From Meandrina meandrites (taxonomy: Eukaryota > Cnidaria > Anthozoa > Scleractinia > Meandrinidae), in NCBI GenBank assembly GCA_963693305.1, contig OY855903.1, positions 35,761,251 through 35,825,250 on the forward strand: a DNA stretch of 64,000 nucleotides, written 5' to 3'. How positions within the stretch are numbered: position 1 is the stretch's first letter; each line of letters opens with the position of its first letter. A program made the position numbers and the translations under genes. The notes under the pieces are model-generated. The model saw nothing but the letters and a program-made list of their open reading frames with translations. It did not search any database and was not told the origin of the DNA. Positions 18,343-28,185 of this stretch are shown piece after piece.

Positions 18343-20434
18343 TTAACTCTGATTGTTTAGAAGAACGTGCTTGATGACATCTGGACAGGAATCAGAGAAA
18401 TATATAACAGTATCGTCGGCATACATGCCTATTGATGACTTCAGTAGACTTTGCGGGAGATCATTGATGAATATCACAAATAGTATCGGGCCCAGTATGG
18501 ATCCTTGGGGAACCCCATAACCAATAGTTAAGCTCGATGATTCGTCTTGGTTGTATTTGACCTTCTGGGATCGGGCTGTAAGGTAGTCTTCGAACCATTT
18601 CAAACTTTTCCCTCTAATTCCATAATGTTCTAGTTTGTGGAGCAGGCAGAGGTGGTCAACGAGGTCGAACGCTTTTTTTAGGTCTATAAAAATAGACCCG
18701 GTAATCATCTTTCTATCCATTTGTTCTAAAATGTGATCAACAAAGTGTACAGTGGCTGTTTCAGTGGAGTGTTTCTTACGGAATCCTGATTGATGCACTG
18801 ACAAGGAATCGTTTCTGATAAGAAATGCTACAAGCTGTGATTGAATTGCTCGTTCCATTACTTTAGAAATCAACGGAAGGACTGAAATCGGACGATAATT
18901 ACTTGGGTCGCTCTTATCGCCAGATTTGTATATTGGAGTTACCTTCGCAGTTTTCCATTCAGATGGTATCATACAGGTAGAAATTGTTAAATTTACGAGG
19001 TAGGCGACTGGTCTAGATATTTCATTTGCTGCATCTTTCAGTAATCCGCCAGTTGATTTGCATAATAGTCAATTTTTTCTTTACGCATTCTTGTGTTTAT
19101 GGTGTTGCGTAACCGCTTATAATTGCTCCAATGTTGTTCTTTGTTTGTACTTAGGGCCTTTTTGTGGTGGTAATCACACTCTTGCATAAGTTTCTTTAGA
19201 TCGCTTGTTAACCATGGCACTGAATATCCATGGGCGCGACGCGTAACAATGGGTGCGTGTTTGTCGGCAGCTGTTAGAAAAAGGTCTTTAAAGGTGTTCC
19301 AACTTCCCTCTGGTGTTTCATCGAGTTCGATGATTTCCCATGGGATGTGTTTTTGGTCATCACGGAACGATGCTGGATTATAATGTTTATAATTTCTCGT
19401 TTCAATAATTTTTGGTGGAGGGCGTTTCATCCTGTGTAGCTTTCTTACCCCCAAAATAGCACTATTGTCAGAAAAACCAACTGGTACAACACCGGCGAAA
19501 TAAAGTTCTGGCCTCGAGGTGAAAAATAGATCAATTAAAGTTCTGGTGTGCTGCGTTACTCTTGTAAATCCTTTGATTAACTGTTTTAGGCAAAATGACT
19601 TGGTTATCTGTTGAAGGTGTTTATAAGATGTTGTTGTTGTTTTCGAGAAATCAACATTTAGTCCCCCATGAGTACCGTTTCCGCACCGATACTCTTAAGG
19701 TTGTTTAGGGTCTTCTCCAAACTTGAATTAAAAGCGGAAATATCCAAATTTGGTGATCTGTAAATAGAGCCAACCAACAGCTTCTTTGATTTCGGTGGAG
19801 ACAATTCAAACCAAGTTGCTTCTAAATCTGCACACATTAGTTCGGGATTTGCTTCGTCCAGTCGATTGAAGCTCAGGTGTTCAGCGATGTAAACTGCTAA
19901 TCCACCCCCATGGCAATTTCTATCTTTCCTCAGTAAATTGAAGCCTGGAAGCCAAATTTCCTCGTCTGAAAATGACTCATCCAACCATGTTTCGTTTATC
20001 GATAGCACATGAGGTTTGTGTGTTTCACAGAACAGTCGAAGCTCGTCCACCTTATTTCTTAGGCTGCAGATATTCAAATGGAATAGACGCAAGCCCCTCA
20101 TTTCACGATGTTGAATAGGCCCAGGGCCTGGATTTAGTTGTATATCAATCTATAATAAAATGACATTTGCAATCATGGCTGTATTTAGAAGGCGTATAAA
20201 GCGAATCAGCTTTATGGTCTTCGTTGCGTTCGCCATGCTGGTTGCGAGGGATCTTGGAGTTGAGTTTGCTGGATAAACGTTGAGCTTCACTTCATATGCG
20301 TCTTTTGTAGCCATAAGAATTTGAAGGTTACTGTGTTGGGTTCCTTGAGGGCAAAACTTCGAGACTTGAGCAAGGAATAAACATATTATTAAATAAAATG
20401 TAAGAGAGCTCGCAAAACTCGACCGACCCGCCAT
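18343..20434 (-). pseudogene. CR1/L2-like LINE ORF2 with N-terminal 2A-like motif, fragmented
   Basis: On the minus strand, ATG 20434 begins a hydrophobic leader (FASSLTFYLIICLFLAQVSK) in frame with a stop at 20150-20152. A 2A-like D-I-Q-L-N-P-G-P follows (20146-20123). Next is an AP-endonuclease domain (LFHLNICSLRNKVDELR, SINETWLD, GSIYRSPN; 20101-19658). A linker region (19454-19038) precedes a reverse transcriptase (IYKSGDKSDPSNYRPISVLP, FIDLKKAFD, GVPQGSILGP, YADDT; 18972-18343). Frameshifts or stops separate the parts. The ORF ends shortly after the YADD box, so the RT thumb, C-terminus and 3' UTR are missing. That is unusual because LINEs normally lose their 5' end; a later deletion is likely. 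Confidence 0.8.
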
Positions 20435-20458
20435 CTTGACCAAACGTTCTTCGTTCAA

Positions 20459-22145
20459 AAGTTCTTCGTTCCACGATACATGAAAGCACTACGGGCGCGA
20501 AGTTTTGACTCCACTGCAAAACCACATGGAGTACATTAACATTATTTTTTTTTAAAAAGAAGAATATCCCTGACAACATAACAGAGGCTAGTTTCTTTGT
20601 ATTTGCTAAGGTGATGAACAGGAAGAAATATATCTGCCATATAGGTTGAAGTGGGGAAGCAACACTACAACCTTAATCTCTTTTAAGCCACCCTGAGATA
20701 GCCTCAGTAATAAAGATGCTGAATAGTTTCAAGACATTGTTAGGTACTCAGTTAATTACATCTGGCTAATCACAAAGTGATTAACAGTCCAATGAACCAA
20801 TCAGAACCCCTTAAGTAGTCATCGATACCTTGGTAAGAAATTAAAGTCAATTGTTTCCAGTTATGGTTTTACTTTTAATTGGATGAGAAAGTGGTGCAAC
20901 ATTAACACAAAGCATATAGTGATGCAAAAGCAAAGCAAATGTGTATAACTTTTTCATGTGAAAACTGCTCTCACTTGTACTTTGTTCGATAATACAAATC
21001 ATTCAGATTACTAATTCTTGTGCATCGTCATTCCTGATTATATTGACTATAGTGTATCACGCTAAAAATAACACAAAATTTTTCTTTTACGTAATGACAT
21101 CATATAATATTTATACAGGAAATGACAAAGTAATTGTCAATTTCTCATCCTAAGTGTTATTAAGGACTCAGAAATCAGAGTGGCTTTGCTGCTTTTTGAG
21201 TCAAGACAGCAGGTTAATTATAAGGCCTGATTAATTAAGCCTAGTGAATTAATGTTATGTATGTATTCCTAAACAGTACATTTTACTTCAGGTTGAATGT
21301 GTATGAAGGCAGGTAAACATTTCATATAAACCTATTTATTGACAAAAACTTACTGTTCTCTTTGTCAGTTCTGTTTTTTTCTCTGTCTGCAGCTTCCTAC
21401 AAAAGTCAGATTCAATACACTCACATATGATACATACCCAAAAAGTCATTTTCACTTCATCAAAGAATTGATCCTTTAATTACCACCTCTATACCTCGTC
21501 CTTGCGATCCCTCCCTTTATGCTTGATTTCATTCACTCCTAATCTGCCCAACCCAGGTGTGCCTAGTTATCAGTTCTCAATAAGTCCCAAGTATAGATGC
21601 TGTCGATGATGATAATTATGATGATCAAAATCAAGTTAAAGTTTTTGTTCCTGAAAATGCAAAGATTTATGTTTTGTTTTTATGTCCATGCTCCGCAACG
21701 ATTAAGTTACAATTTTTCGCTTCATGAGAATCAGTGAACAAAGAACAAATATAGCTTTTCTTGATTTATCATTAACCAGAAGGAATGTATATGACTTTTG
21801 ACATGAAATAGTGTTTTTGAATAAAGTGTTTTTTAAAGTGTTTTTGAAATATAGTGGTTTTGAAAAAAATAAAGATATCAATATTGACTAAGACTTGTTT
21901 AGAAAAATGAATTCTGGCTTGGGGAGGAGGACAAGACGGTGCATAAGTTGGGGGGCGGGGGTGGGGAAGACGGGACAACAACAACAACAACAACATCGAC
22001 AACTTTATTGCACCCTTAATTAATTTAAATTACAAAACAGACATAAGTGGGATGAATGAGCTTCATGTGATAACCATAAGCAATACGAAGGACGTGTTAG
22101 ATATGCATTGAGGGAATATTGCAGTACGTCTTTTTCTTTTTTTTT
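20459..22145. other. AT-rich stretch without genes
   Basis: No supported coding region. Around 21975-22030 an (ACA)n tract followed by an ACTTTATTGCACCC-like segment resembles the 3' tail of a minus-strand LINE, but no coding part is attached. I treat this as weak evidence only. Confidence 0.5.
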
Positions 22146-22525
22146 AAGGAGTCTAAAGTCCTGACTTTAAGGACTCTTAAAAATCCGCACTTAAAGGAGT
22201 CTAAAAGTCCGTACTTTTAAGTAGGCTTAAAGTCCTCTCTTTAAAGATGATTGAACTCCTTACTTTAAAATGACTTAAAGTCCTGACTTTAAGGAGGGTT
22301 GAAGTCCTGACTTTAAGGATGCTTGAATTTAAGGAGGCTTAAAGTCCTGACTTAAAGGATGCTTGAAGTCCTTACTCTAAAAAGACTTAAAGTCCTGACT
22401 TAAAGGAGGCTTAAAGTCCTGACTGTAAGGATGCTTGAAGTCCTTACTTTAAAAAGACTTAAAGTCCTGACTTTAAGGAGGCTAAAAGTCCTGACTTTAA
22501 GAAGAGTTAAAGTTAGGACTTTAAG
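22146..22525. repeat. Minisatellite of about 28-base palindromic units
   Basis: About 13-14 units with core CTTAAAGTCCTGACTTTAAG. The core is an imperfect dyad (TTAAAGTC and GACTTTAA are inverse). Variant units (GGAGGCTTAAAG, GGATGCTTGAAG, AAAAGACTTAAAG) recur in the same order toward the right end, giving a higher-order period of about 84 bases. No coding capacity. Confidence 0.85.
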
Positions 22526-23868
22526 CCAAAATTACGTAGAGGACTTTTGAAGGGGTGATTTTACAAAGAGGACTTGGCCCAGATACTCATAATGATCCAA
22601 TATGTCTTTGGTTGCTCAAAAAGGCTTTCTTTAAATTTGCCGACTTCCATGCACTTGTTGTAGTCCTGAACCATTTTCTGAATGAGGGTCTGCTTATCTT
22701 TGCCATCTTCACAATTCCTAACCGTGGTAATTCATTTACATCTGTTCATATTTGGAAACACTAACCTTCCACTCTTATATTTATGAGAACACAAATGAAA
22801 AGTGGAGAAACATGACAAACAAAATTGTTCTCACACATACATTGGAAGTTATCGTTTCTTTGACAGCAATGGGCATATCCATAGATATGCTGATTGCCAT
22901 CACCTTGTAATCTAACAGTAGAAAGTTCGGGAGCTTACGAGATCACAAGAAACGCAATCAATTTACTGTCAATTACATTTTGATGTAGCATGAGCTGTTT
23001 TCAGTAGTGGGCCTTTGCTACGACTTTGGACAGGTCTCTACGATCGTAAATGATTACAATACGGATAAATCCAATCTTCTAAATATGGTCTGATAAATGT
23101 CCTCAGACGCTTGGAAATGTTTTGGCTGTCACACCAGTTATTAATAACATTGCATTTTAAAGTGTGAAAAACGATGTGCATGTTAGATCACGTTCACTGT
23201 TCAAGCAGTTAGCAGTAAAATCACATAAATCTCAACATAGAGAACCATTTTCGAAAATTTAGATTGAAAGTAAAACATGATTAAAAACGAATTCCTGTTT
23301 CTAATTATAAGTGGTGGAAATGGCAAACTTGTTTCTTAAAAAATATTTTTTTTTTAGATTTAGGTGTATAACATGGTCTTTGCATAAATCCAGGTCCAGT
23401 TGCAAACGGCAGAATTTGTTCATCAACATTAGTATGCAAAACCACACCTGATTTGCTATTGAGCTTAAGGCTACTAAGACATGGATTTAGGCCACTTGAT
23501 GTTGCTGGGGGTGTTGACTGCGTTTTAAGTCGGTATCACAACAGTCATGTGCTGACTCAAACTGTCACTTACAAATTAGAGCAGCTGCTGTCCGTTATTT
23601 AAGAAATCATCCTGAGCGATTTATAGAATGCAATGTGGATGGATCGTGGTGCTGTTTATGTTAGAACCTGTTTAGACTAACTTGGCAAAATGCAGGTTGA
23701 TCTCAAAACAGTACGTAAAACAGGGAAGTATGTGAAAAAATAGAACCATGACACCCAATCCTCAATCAGTTTGCGTGTCCAAGCACGGTAATTAGGGTCA
23801 GTGAAGCCATGCCGCTAAATGAGTATTGGAATTTAACATTGGCATCGTCACAATGAATGTAGGAGCAC
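22526..23868. other. No gene seen
   Basis: AT-rich sequence without convincing ORFs, splice-flanked exons or repeats on either strand. Confidence 0.5.
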
Positions 23869-24278
23869 AATTAGCCATGTTCTAAACGAGCAGGGGACTG
23901 GGTACGAGCATATTTTCTCTTTGGTACAAACATTCAATATCGATTGAATTGAAAAATGGGGTACGATATCTGAAAGAGCATCCAAAAATTAGTAAATTCA
24001 CCAAATTTGACGGTTATTGTTTTAAACCCAAAGGCATGTACACTTAGTATGGATTGGATGGACAGGCGTCCTCCAATACATACTAAGCTCTCTTATTTTA
24101 AAAGTGTACCATGCCTTTGCGTTTAAACCAATAACCATCAAATTTGGTGAATTTACTAATTTTTGGATGCTCTTTCAGGTGACGTGCCCCATTTTCAATT
24201 CAATTGATATTGAATGTTCGCCCCAAGAAAAAAATATGTTCGTACCCAGTTCGCTGCTCATTTAGAACATGGCCAATT
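23869..24278. repeat. Long palindromic MITE, copy 1
   Basis: The left end (AATTAGCCATGTTCTAAA at 23869) and the right end (TTTAGAACATGGCCAATT, ending 24278) are inverted copies. Complementarity continues through nearly the whole 410 bases, for example ATTAGTAAATTCACCAAATT on the left against AATTTGGTGAATTTACTAAT on the right. The centre lies near 24080. The left arm lacks a CTCTCTTATTTTA segment present in the right arm. There is no ORF. A second, partial member lies at 39622-39858. Confidence 0.85.
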
Positions 24279-24613
24279 CCCTTCAACAATCACCATCACA
24301 CACCCTCGCTCACGAGCGCTTCTTCACGCTTTCGAATGACAAGCATTGATAGTATGCTTTGCCTGGGGGTGTAAAGCATACCAGTGAACTTCCTCCTTTT
24401 TGAGCAATGAAGATGGCTACCTTTTCAGGGTATTCCATACAGAAATGATGGGTCTTGCATGTAACTCTAAACTACTGCAATTCTCCTGCGCATCTCATGA
24501 TGGCAGTGCTACATTTTCCACTTACCTTTTACCACAGGAACAAACTATTGCTGTCTCTGCAACAAAAGGGCATGGTTTCAGGGGGCTTGAGTTCTGTTTC
24601 ATTTCAATGAAGA
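24279..24613. other. No gene seen
   Basis: Short spacer between the palindromic repeat and the gene fragments to the right. No supported feature. Confidence 0.45.
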
Positions 24614-25710
24614 TCAGTTTGAGAGAGTCCTAGAGATAAAGTTATTGAGTAAACTGTTCCTGGTTAGGGCATTTAACAAGATTGGAAAATCAAAACGGCC
24701 ACCATTATCAGTAATGAGAACTAGAAGATATGATTCTTTGTGCTGCTGAAGAAAACTGCAAAAGTCAGTTAGGCCCTGTATGATACGGCGGTTAATTCTT
24801 GCCCTTTCTTTACCAGTACTGCAAACTGAAATCGTGCGAGAGGTAAGTCTTGTCTTGTCTCGTTGTTGTTCAGTTGTGGCTGTGCAGTCTTTGCAAGTCC
24901 AGAAGCGACCATCTCTGAAAATGCTGTCAGAGATCTTTTTGCATATTTTTGAAACCACTTAAAACATATCTCACATTCAGCCATTGCCATTCCACAATGT
25001 TTATTTATTTATTTATTTATTTATTGATTTAATATTTCTTTATACACGGTTAAAAATCATCAGGTAATACTAATATTTAAAGGTATAATAAAAATTAATG
25101 CTAATAAACTAGTAATAAACAATCCATGCTAAATACTAATAAATAAAAATTGAAGTAGCAAATCCTAATTTTAGTATTAAGCTAATCCTGTTTTCCATGA
25201 ATGCCATGTCTAACTTTGCTTTTAAATTTATTAAAGGATTTTATCATCCTGAGATTGCAGGGTAGGCTGTTCCAGAGAGTTGCACCACTGTCACTAAAGC
25301 TATTTTTCATATAGTTAGTTCGTGGATGAGGTACAACCAGTCTGTTTTCGGAATCCCTTAAAGAATAGCGCATTCCACTATGTTGTTGTGAGATGATCTT
25401 TAGGGCATGTTGCATTGGTAGTACAGGTTGAGCTTGACAGTGGTGGTAGCCCTGACTCTCTGCTGTCTACTTGCTGACTCTGGGGAACTGTTTCAGCTTC
25501 CCTTATTGAAAACATTTCAACAAAAATGGGCATGAATCTTTCATCCTCTGGGTTGATCCCATTCACAAGGCTGGTTGCAAATGTGGGGGCATAAACTCCA
25601 CAGTCTACACTATTGCTTTGTTTCTTAACTTTCTTAGGGTTAATTACAAGTTTGGGCCCATCCTTATGAAGGATGGACGTGAACAGTAGTTGTGCTCCAG
25701 CTATTGCCAT
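24614..25710 (-). pseudogene. Fragments of a cnidarian multicopy gene: Ulp1-like protease end plus PHD-like finger plus DnaQ-like remnant
   Basis: Read right to left: 25710-25430 encodes KKQSNSVDCGVYAPTFATSL, the region around the active Cys of Ulp1/C48-type proteases. Next is the start of a Cys-rich finger (CHCQAQPVLPMQHA). After an inserted LINE end (24995-25395) come MAECEICFKWF and DGRFWTCKDC, which complete a PHD-like pattern. Further left is FCSFLQQHKESYLLVLITDN, followed by GGRFDFPILL, recalling the FDFPIL box of DnaQ-type exonucleases. Frames change between the parts and no upstream protease half is present, so this is a dead partial copy. The coupling of a protease and a PHD-like finger is familiar from multicopy cnidarian genes, probably transposon-borne. 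Confidence 0.5.
24995..25395 (-). mobile_element. LINE 3' end fragment inserted in a gene remnant
   Basis: The minus strand encodes a LINE ORF2 C-terminus (YSLRDSENRLVVPHPRTN, then NSFSDSGATLWNSLPCNLR) and a 3' UTR ending in (AAAT)n at 24997-25025. It splits the PHD-like finger of the surrounding fragment. Flanking CATTCCACAATG (left) and CATTCCACTATG (right) differ by one base and could be a target-site duplication. It is severely 5'-truncated. Confidence 0.7.
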
Positions 25711-25890
25711 CAGTGATGTAGAAGTTCCAGAAGTTTTTCAGCAAGTTTTAAATGGGAATTATCTTGTAGTGTTCGGTTCGCCCGAGTGTTTGTTTTCTAC
25801 TGCTGTATGGAGGGGCACCTTCACATATGAAAGTTTCACTAAGATGTTGATTGGAGTGGCAATCGACCAGGCTCATTGTATAACGCAATG
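25673..25890 (+). pseudogene. RecQ-like helicase exon fragment (motif II region)
   Basis: The plus-strand frame encodes VVFGSPECLFSTAVWRGTF and then LIGVAIDQAHCITQW, the helicase motif II region. DEAH reads DQAH, which would weaken ATP hydrolysis. A GTAAGG donor follows at 25891. The 5' side runs into the Ulp1-like fragment on the opposite strand, so the upstream exons are missing. It belongs to the same cnidarian RecQ-like family as the C-terminal fragment at 51027-51510. Confidence 0.5.
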
Positions 25891-25894
25891 GTAA

Positions 25895-26299
25895 GGTACT
25901 TTTTATTTTTACCCTGGTTGGTGAGAAACATGTTGATTTCTAAAATGCATTAAATGATGCGAGTTTGGATTTTTTCACACCTTGCCTTTCAATGACTTAC
26001 TACATCCTATATCTTTTATATTCCATCCTAAAGAAAGCTGTACATGTAAATTACTTGATTCAATTTCCCCTCAAGTCTTTGTTATAAAAATAAAACCAAG
26101 AACCAATGCTCTTTTTCCTCCATAATCATTTAACTTCAGACAACTACCACCTTCATATCAACCTCCCCCCCCCCATCTGTTTATTAAAGTGAATTTTGTG
26201 GTCCTGTCAACATGTATTCCTTGTTCTCACATACCTATGTAAAATTTGTTGTTCCAGAAAATATCCATATTCCCCAACCCTCCCCCCTCTCCCTTCCCT
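25895..26299. other. No gene seen
   Basis: Non-coding spacer with C-rich homopolymers near 26166. Nothing supported. Confidence 0.45.
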
Positions 26300-26803
26300 T
26301 CTGAAATGGCATCCCAGAAATTCAAGAGAAGCATGCCATAGTCTAGAAGAGCCTTTTGATACTGAGCATGCTTGAAGAAGGGCCATCGATCACAACAGGA
26401 GGATTGTGCTTGGATTGATGGTTCCTTCTTAATTTGCTGTCATTGGGCAAATGTTTTGCTGCAGCCAGGAGATCGGCACAGATATCTTCCTTCAGTATTG
26501 ACTTGTTACTCCTTGGCCTGTTGCTCATATTCTAAGACCTGCACTGATTGCAAGATGTTTCTGTTTCTTTGTTAGCCAACAACAAACTTGTCAATTACCA
26601 TAGCACTTCTGATTGTTGATGTTCTTTTTCAGCTTTAAAACCAAATCAGGCAACACCTCTTCAGTCAGACATAGTTCAGGGTAAATCTTTACCAACTCTT
26701 CGAATAACGATTTAACCTCTTCACTCCCGTTTGAAGCATTCACGAGCTCATCTCTCAGCTTCCCGAGATCAGTTCGAAAGGATAAAAACTGCGGCTTGTC
26801 CAT
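26300..26803 (-). pseudogene. 5' exons of a DUF6589-type multicopy gene
   Basis: The ATG at 26803 opens MDKPQFLSFRTDLGKLRDEL, a helical first exon of about 70 codons. A second exon appears after a CAGTGCAG acceptor (about 26540). Its frames include RYLCRSPGCSKTFAQ, a C2H2-like knuckle, with a stop just upstream. It continues through KHAQYQKALLDYGML and LNFWDAISEG near 26310. That order (short helical leader, knuckle, then YQxALLxYGML) matches the N-terminus of cnidarian DUF6589-like proteins. The main DUF6589 domain is absent. Frameshifts or stops make this a remnant. Confidence 0.45.
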
Positions 26804-27490
26804 TTTTTAATCAATAATCAATCAATCTTTATTAACGTGGTCAGCACGCTTAGCTAAAAAGCTAGTTTGCAGGTGTGCCACGAAATAAAAATAGATAATA
26901 GAAAAATAAAAACTTCTTGGAGGTGTATAACCAAACGACAAGAATTGTTTATTCGCTCGAAAATGAAGCAACTGAATAGATTTTTAAGTGTGTTGTATTA
27001 ATATTGAGCTTGTTTCCATAGAAACACAGCTAAATATTTGCCGCAAGAATTTTCTAGAATAGGTACAAGTGGGCGTCAATAAGCACGAGACATGCATGGG
27101 TACACGTGCATGACAGTGGGAAACCACAGTGTTAATTAATGACAACATAGAGAACCTTCTGGAACATAAAAGGTCTGTTATATTTTGTAAACCACATTGG
27201 ACCGGTTATGGCTTCTCTTTTTCTTTCAAACACTGAACAACTTCGCGTGTTATATCGCTAACCTCTTTAAGACATGCTGGTGTGAAATATTCATTCACAA
27301 GAAAAGAAATGAAATGTGTTACCACAATCATGATTTGAAAATCTAATTAAAAATCTTCTTTTTTCAAATGTTAATTAAAAGCACCAGTCGAGCGAAGACC
27401 ATTACCTCTCGCTCACCAGTAGTATGTCAGAAATGTTTCTTCAAATTCATAAACCTCCCTGTGTTCTAACACTAAATAGTGTTTAACTTC
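26804..27490. other. No gene seen; possible LINE tail
   Basis: At 26808-26840, AATCAATAATCAATCAATCT followed by TTATTAACGTGG looks like an (AATC)n-type LINE tail on the minus strand, without an attached ORF. The rest is AT-rich and unassigned. Confidence 0.4.
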
Positions 27491-27494
27491 ATTT

Positions 27495-28185
27495 TTAAAA
27501 CACGACACATAGTCCTGTTCGCTCACAAGTGTTGCATTTTCTGCAAATAAATATTTTCGAAATTCTTCCTTGTTTTTCACAATAAGGTGCCTCTATCAGT
27601 TCGTCATGATCCTCGTTCCAACCCATTTCAGAAACTAATTTTTTTGCATAGAGCTTCATGATAACATGAGACTCCAGCAAGAAGGAAGCTCTCATTCTGG
27701 CTAGCAACTCCTTCACCTACATTAATAAAACAAAGAATCCAAGCAGTCAACATGAATGTACAAATTGGCCAGTTCAAGGAGAAATTCTTCCAGTTGCCTG
27801 AAAGCTCCTTCCACCTGTTCATCTTCCCACAGAATTCAGATTTCATATCCATCACTGTACCAATTTCAACAGATTTGGGAAAGGAAATAATCATAAGAAA
27901 GAATTTAGGAATTTTCATCCCTGAAAACTTTATGCTTCTTCTAGGAGCACTTTTTTCATTAGACTTCATGCACACTCTTTGCCTTTTTTTGTATTTTTCT
28001 TTGCTGATTAAACCTTTACAGTACTGAACCTTTACACTTCTAACTGAGTTGTCAGTGCTTTCTTCAAATTCAACTACTGTTTTGTTTACAACTGATGGAA
28101 GTACATTTGTCACTTTCTTTGAGGATGCAATATACTTACGTTGCTCTGAACTTGCAGTAGCAACCAATGAGACCCACATACCATC
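27495..28185 (-). pseudogene. Internal fragment of an unnamed cnidarian multicopy gene
   Basis: The minus strand encodes VQYCKGLISKEKYKKRQRVC, then KIPKFFLMIISFPKSVEIG, then FINVGEGVASQNESFLLAGV and KLYAKKLVSEMGW. From memory, these blocks occur in this order in a large, unnamed protein family expanded in cnidarians and molluscs, but here the middle is shortened and frames shift between blocks. The family's biochemical role is unknown to me; multicopy behaviour suggests a mobile origin. I do not assign a function. Confidence 0.45.

Noticed and set aside
22146..22525. CRISPR-like repeat array
   Set aside because: Units are contiguous with no unique spacers, vary in sequence and form higher-order repeats, so it is a minisatellite in eukaryotic DNA.
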